From Algorimicrobium sediminis (GTDB taxonomy: Bacteria > Bacteroidota > Bacteroidia > Flavobacteriales > Flavobacteriaceae): a stretch of 64,000 nt of DNA. The notes beneath the pieces were generated by a model. It saw nothing but the letters and a program-made list of their open reading frames with translations. It made no database searches and was not told the origin of the DNA. The DNA lies in contig NZ_JBHULS010000002.1 of the NCBI RefSeq assembly GCF_042684585.1, positions 496,001 through 560,000 of the forward strand. The letters run 5' to 3'. Below, piece after piece: positions 44,503 through 53,866 of this stretch; the stretch's first letter is position 1, and each line of letters begins with the position of its first letter. A program made the translations under genes and the position numbers.

Positions 44503-45696
44503 ATGCAACTAAAAACGATAGACGATTTTAATTTTAAAAATAAAAAAGCCCTTATTCGTGTAGATTTTAATGTGCCCCTAGACGCTGAATTTCAGGTAGG
44601 CGATACTACCCGTATTTTAGCGGCAAAACCTACAATTATTAAAATTTTAGAAGATGGAGGAAGTTGTGTATTAATGTCGCATTTAGGCAGGCCAAAAGGC
44701 GTAGATTCCAATTTATCTTTAAAGCATATTGTTTCTAAGGTGAAAGATATTTTGGGCGTAGAAGTCTTTTTTAGTCCCGATTGTATTGGTGAAGCCGCCG
44801 AAGAAGCGGTGAAAAACTTACAATCTGGCCAAATTTTACTGCTTGAAAATCTCCGATTTTATGCTGAAGAAACCGCTGGCGACGAAAACTTTGCCCAGCA
44901 ATTATCTAAATTAGGCGATATTTATGTTAACGATGCCTTTGGTACTGCGCACCGCGCCCATGCATCTACAACCGTTGTAGCCAAATTTTTTCCAGATAAC
45001 AAATGTTTTGGTTACCTGCTGGCACAAGAAATAAAAAGTATCCATACCGTTATGCATACTGGCGACAAGCCTGTTTGTGCCCTTATAGGCGGAGCCAAGG
45101 TGTCCAGTAAAATAACAATTATCGATAATATCTTGGATAAAATAGACCACTTAATAATTGGTGGCGGTATGACCTTTACCTTTATTAAAGCCCAAGGAGG
45201 CGCCATTGGTAACTCGCTTGTGGAGGACGATAAATTGGATTTAGCAAAGCATATTTTAGAGGAAGCTAAAAAGAAAGGCGTGCAAGTGCATTTACCTGTA
45301 GATGCCGTTATTGCCGATGCTTTTGATAATAATGCGCACACCAATACAAGCCCTATAGACGCCATTCCAGATGGCTGGATGGGTTTGGATATAGGTCCCG
45401 TAACAGAGGAGCGCTTTGCAGCGGTTATTAAACAATCCAAAACCATATTATGGAACGGGCCCATGGGGGTTTTTGAAATGGCAAATTTTGCAAAAGGTAC
45501 TATTGCTGTAGGTTACGCCATAGCCGAAGCCACCAAAAATGGCGCTTTTTCTTTAGTAGGTGGTGGCGACTCGGTAGCGGCGGTTAAGCAGTTTAAATTG
45601 GAGGACCAAGTTAGCTACGTTAGCACCGGTGGCGGCGCCATGTTGGAAAGTTTAGAAGGTAAAACCCTGCCAGGAATTGCAGCTATTTCTGAATAG
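44503..45696 (+). CDS. pgk: Phosphoglycerate kinase
   Basis: A 397-residue glycolytic enzyme that transfers phosphate from 1,3-bisphosphoglycerate to ADP. The ATG at 44503 gives MQLKTIDDF and then R-V-D-F-N-V-P-L-D; an in-frame start 24 codons earlier lies in the promoter/leader. Substrate and nucleotide motifs: S-H-L-G-R-P-K-G, L-L-E-N-L-R-F, F-G-T-A-H-R-A-H-A-S, G-G-A-K-V-S-S-K, N-G-P-M-G-V-F-E and the closing G-G-G-D-S-V-A-A ... S-T-G-G-G-A. Full length for bacterial Pgk. Confidence 0.97.
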   Translation: MQLKTIDDFNFKNKKALIRVDFNVPLDAEFQVGDTTRILAAKPTIIKILEDGGSCVLMSHLGRPKGVDSNLSLKHIVSKVKDILGVEVFFSPDCIGEAAEEAVKNLQSGQILLLENLRFYAEETAGDENFAQQLSKLGDIYVNDAFGTAHRAHASTTVVAKFFPDNKCFGYLLAQEIKSIHTVMHTGDKPVCALIGGAKVSSKITIIDNILDKIDHLIIGGGMTFTFIKAQGGAIGNSLVEDDKLDLAKHILEEAKKKGVQVHLPVDAVIADAFDNNAHTNTSPIDAIPDGWMGLDIGPVTEERFAAVIKQSKTILWNGPMGVFEMANFAKGTIAVGYAIAEATKNGAFSLVGGGDSVAAVKQFKLEDQVSYVSTGGGAMLESLEGKTLPGIAAISE

Positions 45697-45742
45697 CTTT
45701 TGAGAAAAAATGGATCCCATAATTAATAGGAAGTGTAAGTAA

Positions 45743-47323
45743 ATGGCAATAAAAAATAGAAGGTGTTTTGCAATATGGCTGCTGGTTATGTTTGGTATAA
45801 AGGCAACCTTTGCGCAAGATTCAATTCCTAATAAAACCGCAAACAAGCAAGCTATCCAAACCCAAAAGGGGCGTATAACTGCTAATAAGATAGACACCAT
45901 AGCGGATGGGACAGTTTATTTGAAAACAGAAATTGCAGCGCAAACAGATTCAACCGATTTAAAAAACTTAAAAGATTTGAGTTTTACGGCCGAAATAGAC
46001 AAAAAATGGCGCGAAGAACTCTATAGCAATGCGCTATATGATACCCTTTATAATGCAATTTCGGAACTAGATTATAAAGAAGTGTATTACCCCGAACTGC
46101 CAACAGATACCTTAAAGCAGCGCCTGGAAAAATTAAATGCCAAAACACCTTTTAACATTGCTTATAACCCATCTTTAGAAAGTGTCATTAAATCCTTTTT
46201 AAAAAACAGACGTACACATTTTGAAAGACTTATAGGGTTAAGTGCTTTTTATTTCCCGATGTTCGAAAGAGAGTTGGACGCACAAGATGTTCCATTAGAG
46301 GTTAAGTATTTAGCCATTGTGGAATCGGCTTTAAAACCGCGCGCCAAATCGCGTGTTGGCGCCACAGGCTTGTGGCAGTTTATGTTTGCAACCGGAAAAC
46401 AGTACGGTTTAGACGTTAGTAGTTATGTAGATGAACGAAGCGATCCTATAAAATCTACTAAAGCAGCCGCCAAATATTTGGCCGCTTTATACAGTACGTT
46501 TGGCGATTGGGATTTGGCGTTAGCAGCCTATAACTCGGGGCCAGGGAATGTTTTAAAAGCCATTAGGCGTTCTGGTGGTTATGAAAATTACTGGAATATT
46601 AGGCATCATTTACCGCGCGAAACAGCCGGATACGTTCCAGCATTTTTAGCTACCATGTATATTATGGAATATGCCAAAGCCCACGGTTTAGTCTCAGAAA
46701 AGCCCGCATTTCATCATTTTGAAACGGATACCATAAGGGTAAAGCAAATGATAACTTTGGATCAGGTTTCAGAAGCCACAGGTGTATCTGTGGAAGCTTT
46801 GCAGTTTTTAAATCCGTCCTATAAACTGGATATTATTCCTTATATAGCAGACGAACAATACGCCTTGCGTTTGCCTGTTCAGGCCATTGGCTCTTTTGTA
46901 GCCAATGAAACAGCTATTTACGCCGCTGCTAAAGCAGAGTTTGAAGCGAGAGAAAAACCCTTACCACAGTTTTTTGAAACCGAAAGTAGGGTGCGTTACC
47001 GCGTAAAATCTGGCGATTACCTCGGGCTAATTGCCCGAAAATACGGTGTTCGTGTAAGTCAAATAAAACAATGGAACGGCTTGCGAAGCAACAATTTACA
47101 AATAGGGCAGCGTTTAACTATTTACCCCAGAAATCCTGTGGCAAAACCTGCTAATAGCCCCGCAAGCAAAGCGCCAAAAACCTACGTTGTAAAACAAGGC
47201 GATTCGCTTTGGAGCATTTCGCAAAAGTTTTCGGGAGTTTCTGTTCAAAATATTCGAGATTGGAATGATATTAGTGGTAACAATTTAAAACCGGGTATGG
47301 TTTTAAAGTTATCAAAAAGCTAA
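45743..47323 (+). CDS. MltD-like lytic transglycosylase with two LysM domains
   Basis: A 526-residue cell-wall enzyme that cleaves the glycan strand of peptidoglycan. The signal peptide ends near residue 24 (A-T-F-A-Q-D). The SLT domain (about 165-330) shows the catalytic Glu in A-I-V-E-S-A-L-K-P, then G-A-T-G-L-W-Q-F-M and A-A-Y-N-S-G-P-G-N-V. Two LysM domains close the protein (about 412-457, Y-R-V-K-S-G-D-Y-L-G-L-I-A, and 476-521, Y-V-V-K-Q-G-D-S-L-W-S-I-S). 46 bases downstream of pgk and 18 bases before the DUF4837 gene. Confidence 0.92.
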   Translation: MAIKNRRCFAIWLLVMFGIKATFAQDSIPNKTANKQAIQTQKGRITANKIDTIADGTVYLKTEIAAQTDSTDLKNLKDLSFTAEIDKKWREELYSNALYDTLYNAISELDYKEVYYPELPTDTLKQRLEKLNAKTPFNIAYNPSLESVIKSFLKNRRTHFERLIGLSAFYFPMFERELDAQDVPLEVKYLAIVESALKPRAKSRVGATGLWQFMFATGKQYGLDVSSYVDERSDPIKSTKAAAKYLAALYSTFGDWDLALAAYNSGPGNVLKAIRRSGGYENYWNIRHHLPRETAGYVPAFLATMYIMEYAKAHGLVSEKPAFHHFETDTIRVKQMITLDQVSEATGVSVEALQFLNPSYKLDIIPYIADEQYALRLPVQAIGSFVANETAIYAAAKAEFEAREKPLPQFFETESRVRYRVKSGDYLGLIARKYGVRVSQIKQWNGLRSNNLQIGQRLTIYPRNPVAKPANSPASKAPKTYVVKQGDSLWSISQKFSGVSVQNIRDWNDISGNNLKPGMVLKLSKS

Positions 47324-47341
47324 TAAAACAAATTGTTTACT

Positions 47342-48322
47342 ATGATTCATAAAATTTTAGTTGTCTGCTTGTCTGTTATTGTTCTGCAATCGTGTAACCA
47401 GGGCAAATCATCTAACTACAAAATACTACCAGAGTCTTCGGGTAAATTAAATAATTTAACGGTTGTTGTGGACAACGATTTATGGACGGGCAGTCTTGGC
47501 GAAACCTTGCGAGAGGTTTTAGCAGCACCCGTACACGGTTTGCCACAGGACGAACCCTTATTTATTTTAAGTCAAATTCCGCCCAGTGTTTTTTCTGGTT
47601 TTGCCCAACAAAGTAGAATTGTTTTAAAAGTTGAAAAATCGGATTCTACGCAGTTAAAAATTGCTAAAAATGTATTTGCACGACCGCAACGGGTGGTGTT
47701 AGTAGCTGCCCCAACAGAAGAAGCTTTAGTTGCACAAATAAAATCCAATGCTCAAAACATTGTAAGCACCTTAAAAGCAGAAGAAATAAAAGAGCAGCAA
47801 CGTCGCATTCAAATAGCGCTTCACAAAAACAACACCATTAAAGAAAAATTAGGGATTTCTATTAAATTTCCTTCGGTATACCGCATAGCTACCGAAACTG
47901 ATAATTTTTATTGGATTCGAAAGGATATAACCACAGGCACCACCAATATTTTATTGTACGAGTTGCCTTACGGCCGTATTAAAGATTCAGATTCGGTGGT
48001 TCGTGATATTATTAAGGTTCGCGATTCTATAGGAAAAAAACACATTCCAGGACCATTAGATGGGTCGTTTATGATAACCGAAGATGCCTACACACCTTTT
48101 TTAGCAAAAACCACTATAGATGATAAGTTTGCAATAGAAACCAAAGGAATTTGGGATGTTAAAAATGCCTTTATGTCTGGCCCATTTGTTAATTATGTTA
48201 TAGACGATAAAGCTAATAACAGACTTTTAGTGGTTGAAGGGTTTGCTTTTGCACCGTCTGTAGGTAAACGCGATTATATGTTTGAGTTGGAAGCTATTAT
48301 TAAATCCATTAGCTTCAATTAA
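47342..48322 (+). CDS. DUF4837-family lipoprotein
   Basis: A 326-residue lipoprotein of unknown function. The ATG at 47342 gives MIHKILVVCLSVIVLQSC with a lipobox Cys; a TTG three codons earlier is less likely. The mature protein contains L-T-V-V-V-D-N-D-L-W-T-G-S-L-G-E and F-Y-W-I-R-K-D, fitting DUF4837 of Bacteroidota. Immediately after the transglycosylase gene, so an envelope role is likely. Transcription stops at 48341-48375. Confidence 0.82.
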   Translation: MIHKILVVCLSVIVLQSCNQGKSSNYKILPESSGKLNNLTVVVDNDLWTGSLGETLREVLAAPVHGLPQDEPLFILSQIPPSVFSGFAQQSRIVLKVEKSDSTQLKIAKNVFARPQRVVLVAAPTEEALVAQIKSNAQNIVSTLKAEEIKEQQRRIQIALHKNNTIKEKLGISIKFPSVYRIATETDNFYWIRKDITTGTTNILLYELPYGRIKDSDSVVRDIIKVRDSIGKKHIPGPLDGSFMITEDAYTPFLAKTTIDDKFAIETKGIWDVKNAFMSGPFVNYVIDDKANNRLLVVEGFAFAPSVGKRDYMFELEAIIKSISFN

Positions 48323-48340
48323 AAAAACTTAAAAAACACA

Positions 48341-48375
48341 AAAAAACCCAACTTTATAGGAAGTTGGGTTTTTTT
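48341..48375. terminator. Bidirectional terminator between the DUF4837 gene and tatA
   Basis: CCCAACTT, loop TATAGG, AAGTTGGG, with A6 before and T7 after. It can serve both convergent genes. Confidence 0.9.
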
Positions 48376-48393
48376 GTATGATTTCCAAAAAGC

Positions 48394-48579
48394 CTATTCT
48401 TTTTTAGCTTTTTCATCCTTGTCTTCTTCTTTACTGGCGTCTTTAAATTCTTTAATGCCGCTACCTAAACCTCGCATTAATTCCGGGATTTTTTTACCGC
48501 CAAAAAGTAATAGCACAATTACCACAATTAATGCTATTTGCCAAGGCCCTATTGCCAATGGTAACATATATAAACTCAT
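48394..48579 (-). CDS. tatA: Twin-arginine translocase subunit TatA/TatE
   Basis: A 61-residue single-span protein of the Tat pathway, which exports folded proteins. After a short periplasmic N-terminus, a helix (about 14-27, I-A-L-I-V-V-I-V-L-L-L-F) leads to the F-G-G-K-K-I-P-E-L-M-R-G-L-G hinge and amphipathic helix, then a charged Lys/Glu/Asp tail. This is the standard TatA layout. No tatC is in the window. The ATG is at 48577-48579; a second ATG four codons in would also work. Confidence 0.93.
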   Translation of the reverse strand: MSLYMLPLAIGPWQIALIVVIVLLLFGGKKIPELMRGLGSGIKEFKDASKEEDKDEKAKKE

Positions 48580-48682
48580 AAAGCTTTAATTTAAAAAGCA
48601 AAGTTAATAATTAAACTTTTAATATAGGCGTTTTAATACTAATTTTAGCACCTACGAAACACGAAAGTGCCGTTATTTTAAG

Positions 48683-48690
48683 TAATTTTG
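48683..48690 (+). promoter_or_regulatory. Candidate -7 element for the M23 peptidase gene
   Basis: TAATTTTG matches TAnnTTTG but ends only 8 bases before the ATG at 48699, which would make the transcript almost leaderless. No -33 box seen. Confidence 0.3.
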
Positions 48691-48698
48691 TATGACCT

Positions 48699-49568
48699 AT
48701 GGCTCATAAAAAAAAGAAAACCACCAAGTTTACTAAAAAACTATTAAACAAGTACCGTTTGGTAATTTTAAACGAAGACACGTTTGAAGAACGCGTTTCT
48801 TTAAAATTAACCCGGCTTAATGTGTTTGTGCTGCTCTCTTTATCCACCATATTTTTGGTAGTAGCCACTACTATCCTTATTGCATTTACACCCTTACGCG
48901 AATATATTCCAGGCTACTCGTCTGTGGCACTAAAAAAACGAGCTACAGCGCTTTATTATAAAACAGATTCGTTACAACGGGTTATTGCAATAAACGACCA
49001 ATATTTTCAATCCATAAAAAAAGTATTACATGGCGAGGTAGATACCTTGGCCTTTAATAAAGATTCTATAATAAAAGCCAGGGAACAAGAAGCCAAAACA
49101 TTCGATTTATCGCCGAGTAAAGAAGATTCCTTACTTCGTGAAAAGGTAAGAAAAGAGGATAAGTATAATTTATTTGAATCGGCTAAAATTAATTCAAACT
49201 TTATTTTGTTTCCGCCCGTTTCGGGAACCATTTCGCAAGAATTTAAAATAGACGAGAAGCATTTTGGTGTGGACATCGTTGCAGTGGTTGGCACACCTGT
49301 AAAAGCGACAGCAGATGGTGTCATAATTTTTTCAGACTGGACCACCGATGGCGGTTACGTGATTATTTTAAAACATAGTCAAGGCTTAATTTCTGTGTAC
49401 AAGCACAATGCCATGTTAACAAAATCCCAAGGCGATAGTGTTACAGCTGGCGAGGTAATAGCCACCATTGGAAATACCGGCGAAATAAGTACTGGACCAC
49501 ATTTACATTTTGAATTATGGAGTAACGGGTATCCAATAAACCCTACTAATTTTATAGATTTTAAATAA
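48699..49568 (+). CDS. M23-family metallopeptidase, membrane anchored
   Basis: A 289-residue LytM/M23 protein with a basic cytoplasmic N-terminus, one transmembrane helix (about 43-64), a helical stretch, and a C-terminal M23 domain (about 175-285). Zinc ligands: His188 and Asp192 in H-F-G-V-D, and H268/H270 in H-L-H-F. All are present, so it should be an active endopeptidase cutting peptidoglycan peptides. Its stop shares a base with the next start (TAATG at 49566-49570), so it is coupled to the GH3 gene. Confidence 0.92.
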   Translation: MAHKKKKTTKFTKKLLNKYRLVILNEDTFEERVSLKLTRLNVFVLLSLSTIFLVVATTILIAFTPLREYIPGYSSVALKKRATALYYKTDSLQRVIAINDQYFQSIKKVLHGEVDTLAFNKDSIIKAREQEAKTFDLSPSKEDSLLREKVRKEDKYNLFESAKINSNFILFPPVSGTISQEFKIDEKHFGVDIVAVVGTPVKATADGVIIFSDWTTDGGYVIILKHSQGLISVYKHNAMLTKSQGDSVTAGEVIATIGNTGEISTGPHLHFELWSNGYPINPTNFIDFK

Positions 49569-51070
49569 TGCTTTCATTAAAAGCCCTTTTGGCCAAACCT
49601 TTTGCACATTATATTATTAAAAAGTCTGAAAAATGGATTCAAAATCCTGTAGATACGCAAGAACGGGTTTTTCAGAATTTAATTAAAGACGCCGCTACAA
49701 CTGCATTTGGAACAGACCATAATTTTCAAAACATTAAAAATCACGACCATTTTGTAAAACAGGTGCCAATTAGGGATTACGAAGGCTTAAAACCCTATAT
49801 AGATCGTGTTGTAGCGGGCGAGCCCAATATTGTTTGGAAGGGAAAGCCTTTATATTTTGCAAAAACATCAGGAACAACAAGCGGTGCTAAATATATTCCA
49901 CTTACCAAGGAAAGTATGCCTACACATATTAGGGCGGCAAGAAATGCTATATTATCTTATATTCATGAAACAGGAAATTCGGATTTTGTTTCAGGCAAAA
50001 TGATTTTCTTACAAGGCAGTCCGGTACTTGAAGAAAAAAACGGAATTCAACTGGGGCGTTTGTCAGGTATTGTGGCGCATTTTGTGCCTAAATATTTACA
50101 AAAAAACAGAATGCCTACATGGGAAACCAACTGTATAGAAGATTGGGAAACCAAAGTGGAGGCCATTGTAGCCGAAACGCTTTCAGAAAACATGGCGGTT
50201 ATTTCTGGAATTCCATCATGGGTGCAAATGTATTTTGAAAAAATTCAAGAAAAAACAGGAAAACCAGTAGGACAGGTTTTTAAAAATTTCAACCTATTTA
50301 TTTATGGCGGTGTTAATTACGAACCGTATCGTGCAAAATTTGAAAACCTCATAGGTAGAAAAGTAGACAGCATAGAACTGTATCCGGCAAGCGAGGGCTT
50401 TTTTGCTTACCAAGACAAACAAAACGAAAAAGGCATGCTACTGCTTTTAAACGCAGGCATCTTTTACGAATTTGTTCCTGTGGCTAATTTTTACGATAAA
50501 TCACCCAAACGTCTTACCATAAAGGATGTTGAAGTAGGTGTAAATTATGTCATGATAATTTCTACAAATGCCGGGCTTTGGGCATACAACTTAGGCGATA
50601 CCGTTATGTTTACATCTACAAATCCATACCGCGTTATTGTATCGGGGCGTATTAAACATTTTATTTCGGCTTTTGGTGAACATGTAATTGGTAAGGAAGT
50701 AGAACACGCCCTGCAAGAAGGGCTTTTGGGTACCAACTACCAAGTTACCGAATTTACCGTTGCACCACAAATAAATCCAAGTTCGGGTTTGCCATATCAT
50801 GAGTGGTTTATAGAATTTGAAAACGACGTAGATAACTTACCCGAGTTGGCTGCTAACATTGATACCGCGTTACAACAACAAAACACATACTATTTGGATC
50901 TTATAAAAGGTAAGGTGTTACAGCCCTTAAAAATAACAACAGTTACAAAAAACGGTTTTCAAGAATATATGAAATCTATAGGAAAATTAGGCGGCCAAAA
51001 TAAATTACCACGCTTGTCCAACGACCGTAATATTGCCGACAAATTATCCCATTTGAATTTGATTAAATAA
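49568..51070 (+). CDS. GH3-family acyl-adenylating enzyme
   Basis: A 500-residue protein of the GH3 family, best known from plants where members join amino acids to jasmonate or auxin via acyl-adenylates. The adenylation motif is K-T-S-G-T-T-S-G at about residues 98-105, with Y-P-A-S-E-G-F-F-A and Y-N-L-G-D further on. Bacterial homologues are frequent in Bacteroidota but their substrates are not established. Translationally coupled to the M23 peptidase gene. A strong promoter for the next gene overlaps its last codons. Confidence 0.88.
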   Translation: MLSLKALLAKPFAHYIIKKSEKWIQNPVDTQERVFQNLIKDAATTAFGTDHNFQNIKNHDHFVKQVPIRDYEGLKPYIDRVVAGEPNIVWKGKPLYFAKTSGTTSGAKYIPLTKESMPTHIRAARNAILSYIHETGNSDFVSGKMIFLQGSPVLEEKNGIQLGRLSGIVAHFVPKYLQKNRMPTWETNCIEDWETKVEAIVAETLSENMAVISGIPSWVQMYFEKIQEKTGKPVGQVFKNFNLFIYGGVNYEPYRAKFENLIGRKVDSIELYPASEGFFAYQDKQNEKGMLLLLNAGIFYEFVPVANFYDKSPKRLTIKDVEVGVNYVMIISTNAGLWAYNLGDTVMFTSTNPYRVIVSGRIKHFISAFGEHVIGKEVEHALQEGLLGTNYQVTEFTVAPQINPSSGLPYHEWFIEFENDVDNLPELAANIDTALQQQNTYYLDLIKGKVLQPLKITTVTKNGFQEYMKSIGKLGGQNKLPRLSNDRNIADKLSHLNLIK

Positions 51071-51081
51071 TAGTATATTTG
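51052..51081 (+). promoter_or_regulatory. Bacteroidota-type promoter driving the DUF6909-like gene
   Basis: TTTG (51052-51055), an 18-base spacer, then TATATTTG (51074-51081): a near-ideal match to the Bacteroidota consensus of TTTG and TAnnTTTG about 19 bases apart. It overlaps the GH3 stop codon and lies 17 bases before the next ATG, so it marks the start of a new transcript, probably that of the polysaccharide region. Confidence 0.72.
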
Positions 51082-51098
51082 GTAATTAAACAGTTTTT

Positions 51099-52793
51099 AT
51101 GAACAAGAAAAAGTACCATGCTAGAACGAGAGCACAAGAGAGCTCAAATGCCATAGAACGAATGTACATTACTATGAGACACCTATTTAATAGGGGGTTT
51201 TATAAACCAATGGGTGTTTCCGGCGAGACACTGCGCGAGGCCTTACTATTGTTACGTCCAGAAATATATGGGTCCATAGGCGATGAAAAAGCCGAATTAG
51301 AAGGCCTATTGTATGTAGTGGACAGATTACCACAAGGTATAGAGGAGTGCACCTTTATAAATCTTACCAGCGATGAAGGTTACGGAAACTCTCATTTTAA
51401 ACCAATTATTCCACTAAAAAGACGCCGAAACTGCTACCGAATAGATAACGAGCAAATGAATATTGAAATTACCAGAGGTCGCTCGGAAATTTATGATATT
51501 CTAACGCATTTAACTTTTATGTTTGTTGAGTCGCATAAAATAAGTAAACGCGTACTTATAGACGACAAAGGAAATACTACCCGCGATTGGGTTAAACTAG
51601 AGAAGGCTGTCCTAGCAAAAAAAAAATTAACGCAAAACGAGCGCGAAGTAGCCATAACACACACGGCAAATATATTGGGTAGAACCTTTGATGAGTTGCG
51701 GTTTGTATACGAGCAATTTCAAACCCCAGATCAGCCGGAACGCCTATTACACATTGTTTATTGGTTAGGAAAATTAGCTATTGAAGAAGTGGTGCATAAC
51801 AACAAACGCACCATAACATTTAGCCCTGTTTTAAGAGAACGTTTGGGCCATCATATTCATGGCGAAATTTGGGCCGATAATATAAAAAGTGTCCTTCATA
51901 AAAATAAGCTGTTGCACCGGCCAATGCACATTATTAGCGCCAACATGCATAGTGTTATGAACACACTTTACGCACCAACGGCTTTAAAAACACTTTTAAA
52001 CAAAAAAACAGTCTATCAGGTTTACGAGGCTTTAAGTAAAAAAGAAAACGAAACCTTACGAAATAAAGTCACCAATACCGCTTTGCAAAACGGTATGATT
52101 TATATTCCAGATAGCTCTGGCACCAACATAGATGTACAAATTTTTGATACCGACAAATTAGACTTATCAAAAACAGATTTAGATATTACCTCAAATAATG
52201 CGCAAACAGAAAAGCCTATTATATTCGTTATGGATTACGCCTTTGGCGAACAGGCCTACGAAACCATAGATGAACTCTTAAAACCAGCCTTAATAGACGG
52301 TCAGCGCATTCAACTCAATATAGCATCGGTATCTATTATGGGTAAAGCCGGTATTTTAGAAGGAGGAAAAGGCGATATCATGATTCCTTCAGCACATATT
52401 TTTGAAGGCACAGCAGATAATTATCCGTTTGAAAATGAATTAACCAAAGCCGATTTAGATGGGCATGGTTTAAAAGTGTTTGAAGGCTCTATGATAACGG
52501 TTCTAGGAACCTCCTTACAAAATAAGGATATTTTAAAATTCTTTTACAACTCCACTTGGCAAGTTATTGGTTTAGAAATGGAGGGTGCGCATTACCAAAA
52601 AGCAATTCAATCGGCATCCAAAGTAAGAAAAACCATTAACCCTAATGTAAAGGTGCGCTACGCTTATTACGCAAGTGATAATCCGCTAGAAACAGGCAGC
52701 ACGCTAGCCTCTGGAGGTCTTGGAACTTCTGGGGTTAAACCTACTTATTTAATAACACATAAAATATTACAACAAATATTTAATAACCAATAG
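51099..52793 (+). CDS. DUF6909-like protein with nucleoside-phosphorylase-like C-terminal domain
   Basis: A 564-residue cytoplasmic protein that I associate with DUF6909 of Bacteroidota; function unknown. The N-terminal ~360 residues are largely helical. The last ~200 residues show features of the purine nucleoside phosphorylase fold: I-I-F-V-M-D-Y-A-F-G-E-Q-A, S-I-M-G-K-A-G-I-L-E-G-G-K-G-D-I-M-I-P, then G-L-E-M-E-G-A-H-Y at about 490-498 (an E-M-E ribose-binding-like motif) and Y-A-S-D-N-P-L. It has its own strong promoter and is followed after 5 bases by the Wzz-like gene. The domain call is an inference. Confidence 0.7.
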   Translation: MNKKKYHARTRAQESSNAIERMYITMRHLFNRGFYKPMGVSGETLREALLLLRPEIYGSIGDEKAELEGLLYVVDRLPQGIEECTFINLTSDEGYGNSHFKPIIPLKRRRNCYRIDNEQMNIEITRGRSEIYDILTHLTFMFVESHKISKRVLIDDKGNTTRDWVKLEKAVLAKKKLTQNEREVAITHTANILGRTFDELRFVYEQFQTPDQPERLLHIVYWLGKLAIEEVVHNNKRTITFSPVLRERLGHHIHGEIWADNIKSVLHKNKLLHRPMHIISANMHSVMNTLYAPTALKTLLNKKTVYQVYEALSKKENETLRNKVTNTALQNGMIYIPDSSGTNIDVQIFDTDKLDLSKTDLDITSNNAQTEKPIIFVMDYAFGEQAYETIDELLKPALIDGQRIQLNIASVSIMGKAGILEGGKGDIMIPSAHIFEGTADNYPFENELTKADLDGHGLKVFEGSMITVLGTSLQNKDILKFFYNSTWQVIGLEMEGAHYQKAIQSASKVRKTINPNVKVRYAYYASDNPLETGSTLASGGLGTSGVKPTYLITHKILQQIFNNQ

Positions 52794-52798
52794 CCCGT

Positions 52799-53866
52799 AT
52801 GAACAACAATCCTACAGAAACTAACAAGCCAAATAATTCGGAAGAAGTGGATTTAGCCCAATTGTTTAGACTTTTTGGGAATGCCTTTGGCAAGTTAGCA
52901 AATTTTATTTCAGACATATTTAAAGCTATTTTTTCTGTAATAATTTTTGCGCTTAGAGCCATAATTGTAAATTTTAAGATAATTGTTGTATCCATGGTGC
53001 TTGCCGGTATTTTAGGATATGTTTTGGAGCGTCAAAAACCGGTAATTTACACCTCGTCTATGTTAATTAGACCCTATTTCGAGTCTAAATTTCAATTTGT
53101 AACCAACATGGGCTATTATAATGCACTGTTAGAAAATAAGAAGTATACCACCATTGCCGAGCTTTTTGAAATAAGCGAAGAAGAAGCCAGTGCTATTAAA
53201 GATTTTGAAATAGAAACGGGTCCAGAAACCGAAAACGATAAATTGCTTCAGTACAGTATGTTCTTGGATAATTTAGATAGCACGCGAGTAAAACCTATTA
53301 GCTACGAGCAATTTGTAGAAAATAGAACCATTTATAGTGGCGAGTTGTTTCAAATAACCGTGCATGCAACCAAAAACGATATTTTTCCTAAATTAGAAAA
53401 TGGGATTACCAATTCCTTTACAAACTCCTACTCCTTAAAACGGATGCAAAAGCGCGATTCCTTGCTTACTATTCAACAAAACAACATAGTTTCACAATTA
53501 AAACAAGTAGATTCCTTACAGCAAATTTATATTAAGGTTTTAGAAAACGACTCAAAATCTCAAGGTAGTGAATTTAGCATTGGTGGCGAAAGTTTTTCTT
53601 TGGGTAATGATAGAGCAAATACCAAAGAATACGAGTTATTAGAAAAAGAAATACAGTTGCGTAATGAATTAAAGGAACTCCAGGAGAAAAAAGTAGACGA
53701 AGACGTATTTTTTGATGTAATTTCGAATTTTCAGAAAATAGGAAAACGCCAGCAAACATTATCAAAACGGTACGTGGTGTTGTTTCCTGTGGCAGCTTTT
53801 GTATTGTTGGCCATAATTTATCTTGTTACCAAAATGGTTGTTTACGTAAAAAAATATGATGCCTAA
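52799..53866 (+). CDS. Wzz-like polysaccharide chain-length/co-polymerase protein
   Basis: A 355-residue inner-membrane protein with the layout of polysaccharide co-polymerases: a first membrane segment at about 58-77, a periplasmic domain with a coiled coil (about 205-310), and a second membrane segment at about 327-348 with a short basic tail. There is no cytoplasmic kinase domain. Sequence motifs of Wzz are weak, so the assignment rests on topology and on its place just upstream of rfbB, with an 11-base overlap. It would set glycan chain length. Confidence 0.65.
   Translation: MNNNPTETNKPNNSEEVDLAQLFRLFGNAFGKLANFISDIFKAIFSVIIFALRAIIVNFKIIVVSMVLAGILGYVLERQKPVIYTSSMLIRPYFESKFQFVTNMGYYNALLENKKYTTIAELFEISEEEASAIKDFEIETGPETENDKLLQYSMFLDNLDSTRVKPISYEQFVENRTIYSGELFQITVHATKNDIFPKLENGITNSFTNSYSLKRMQKRDSLLTIQQNNIVSQLKQVDSLQQIYIKVLENDSKSQGSEFSIGGESFSLGNDRANTKEYELLEKEIQLRNELKELQEKKVDEDVFFDVISNFQKIGKRQQTLSKRYVVLFPVAAFVLLAIIYLVTKMVVYVKKYDA

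Noticed and set aside
45012..45464. 150-codon antisense ORF over pgk
   Set aside because: It is a shadow of pgk codon usage with no start signal or recognisable domain.
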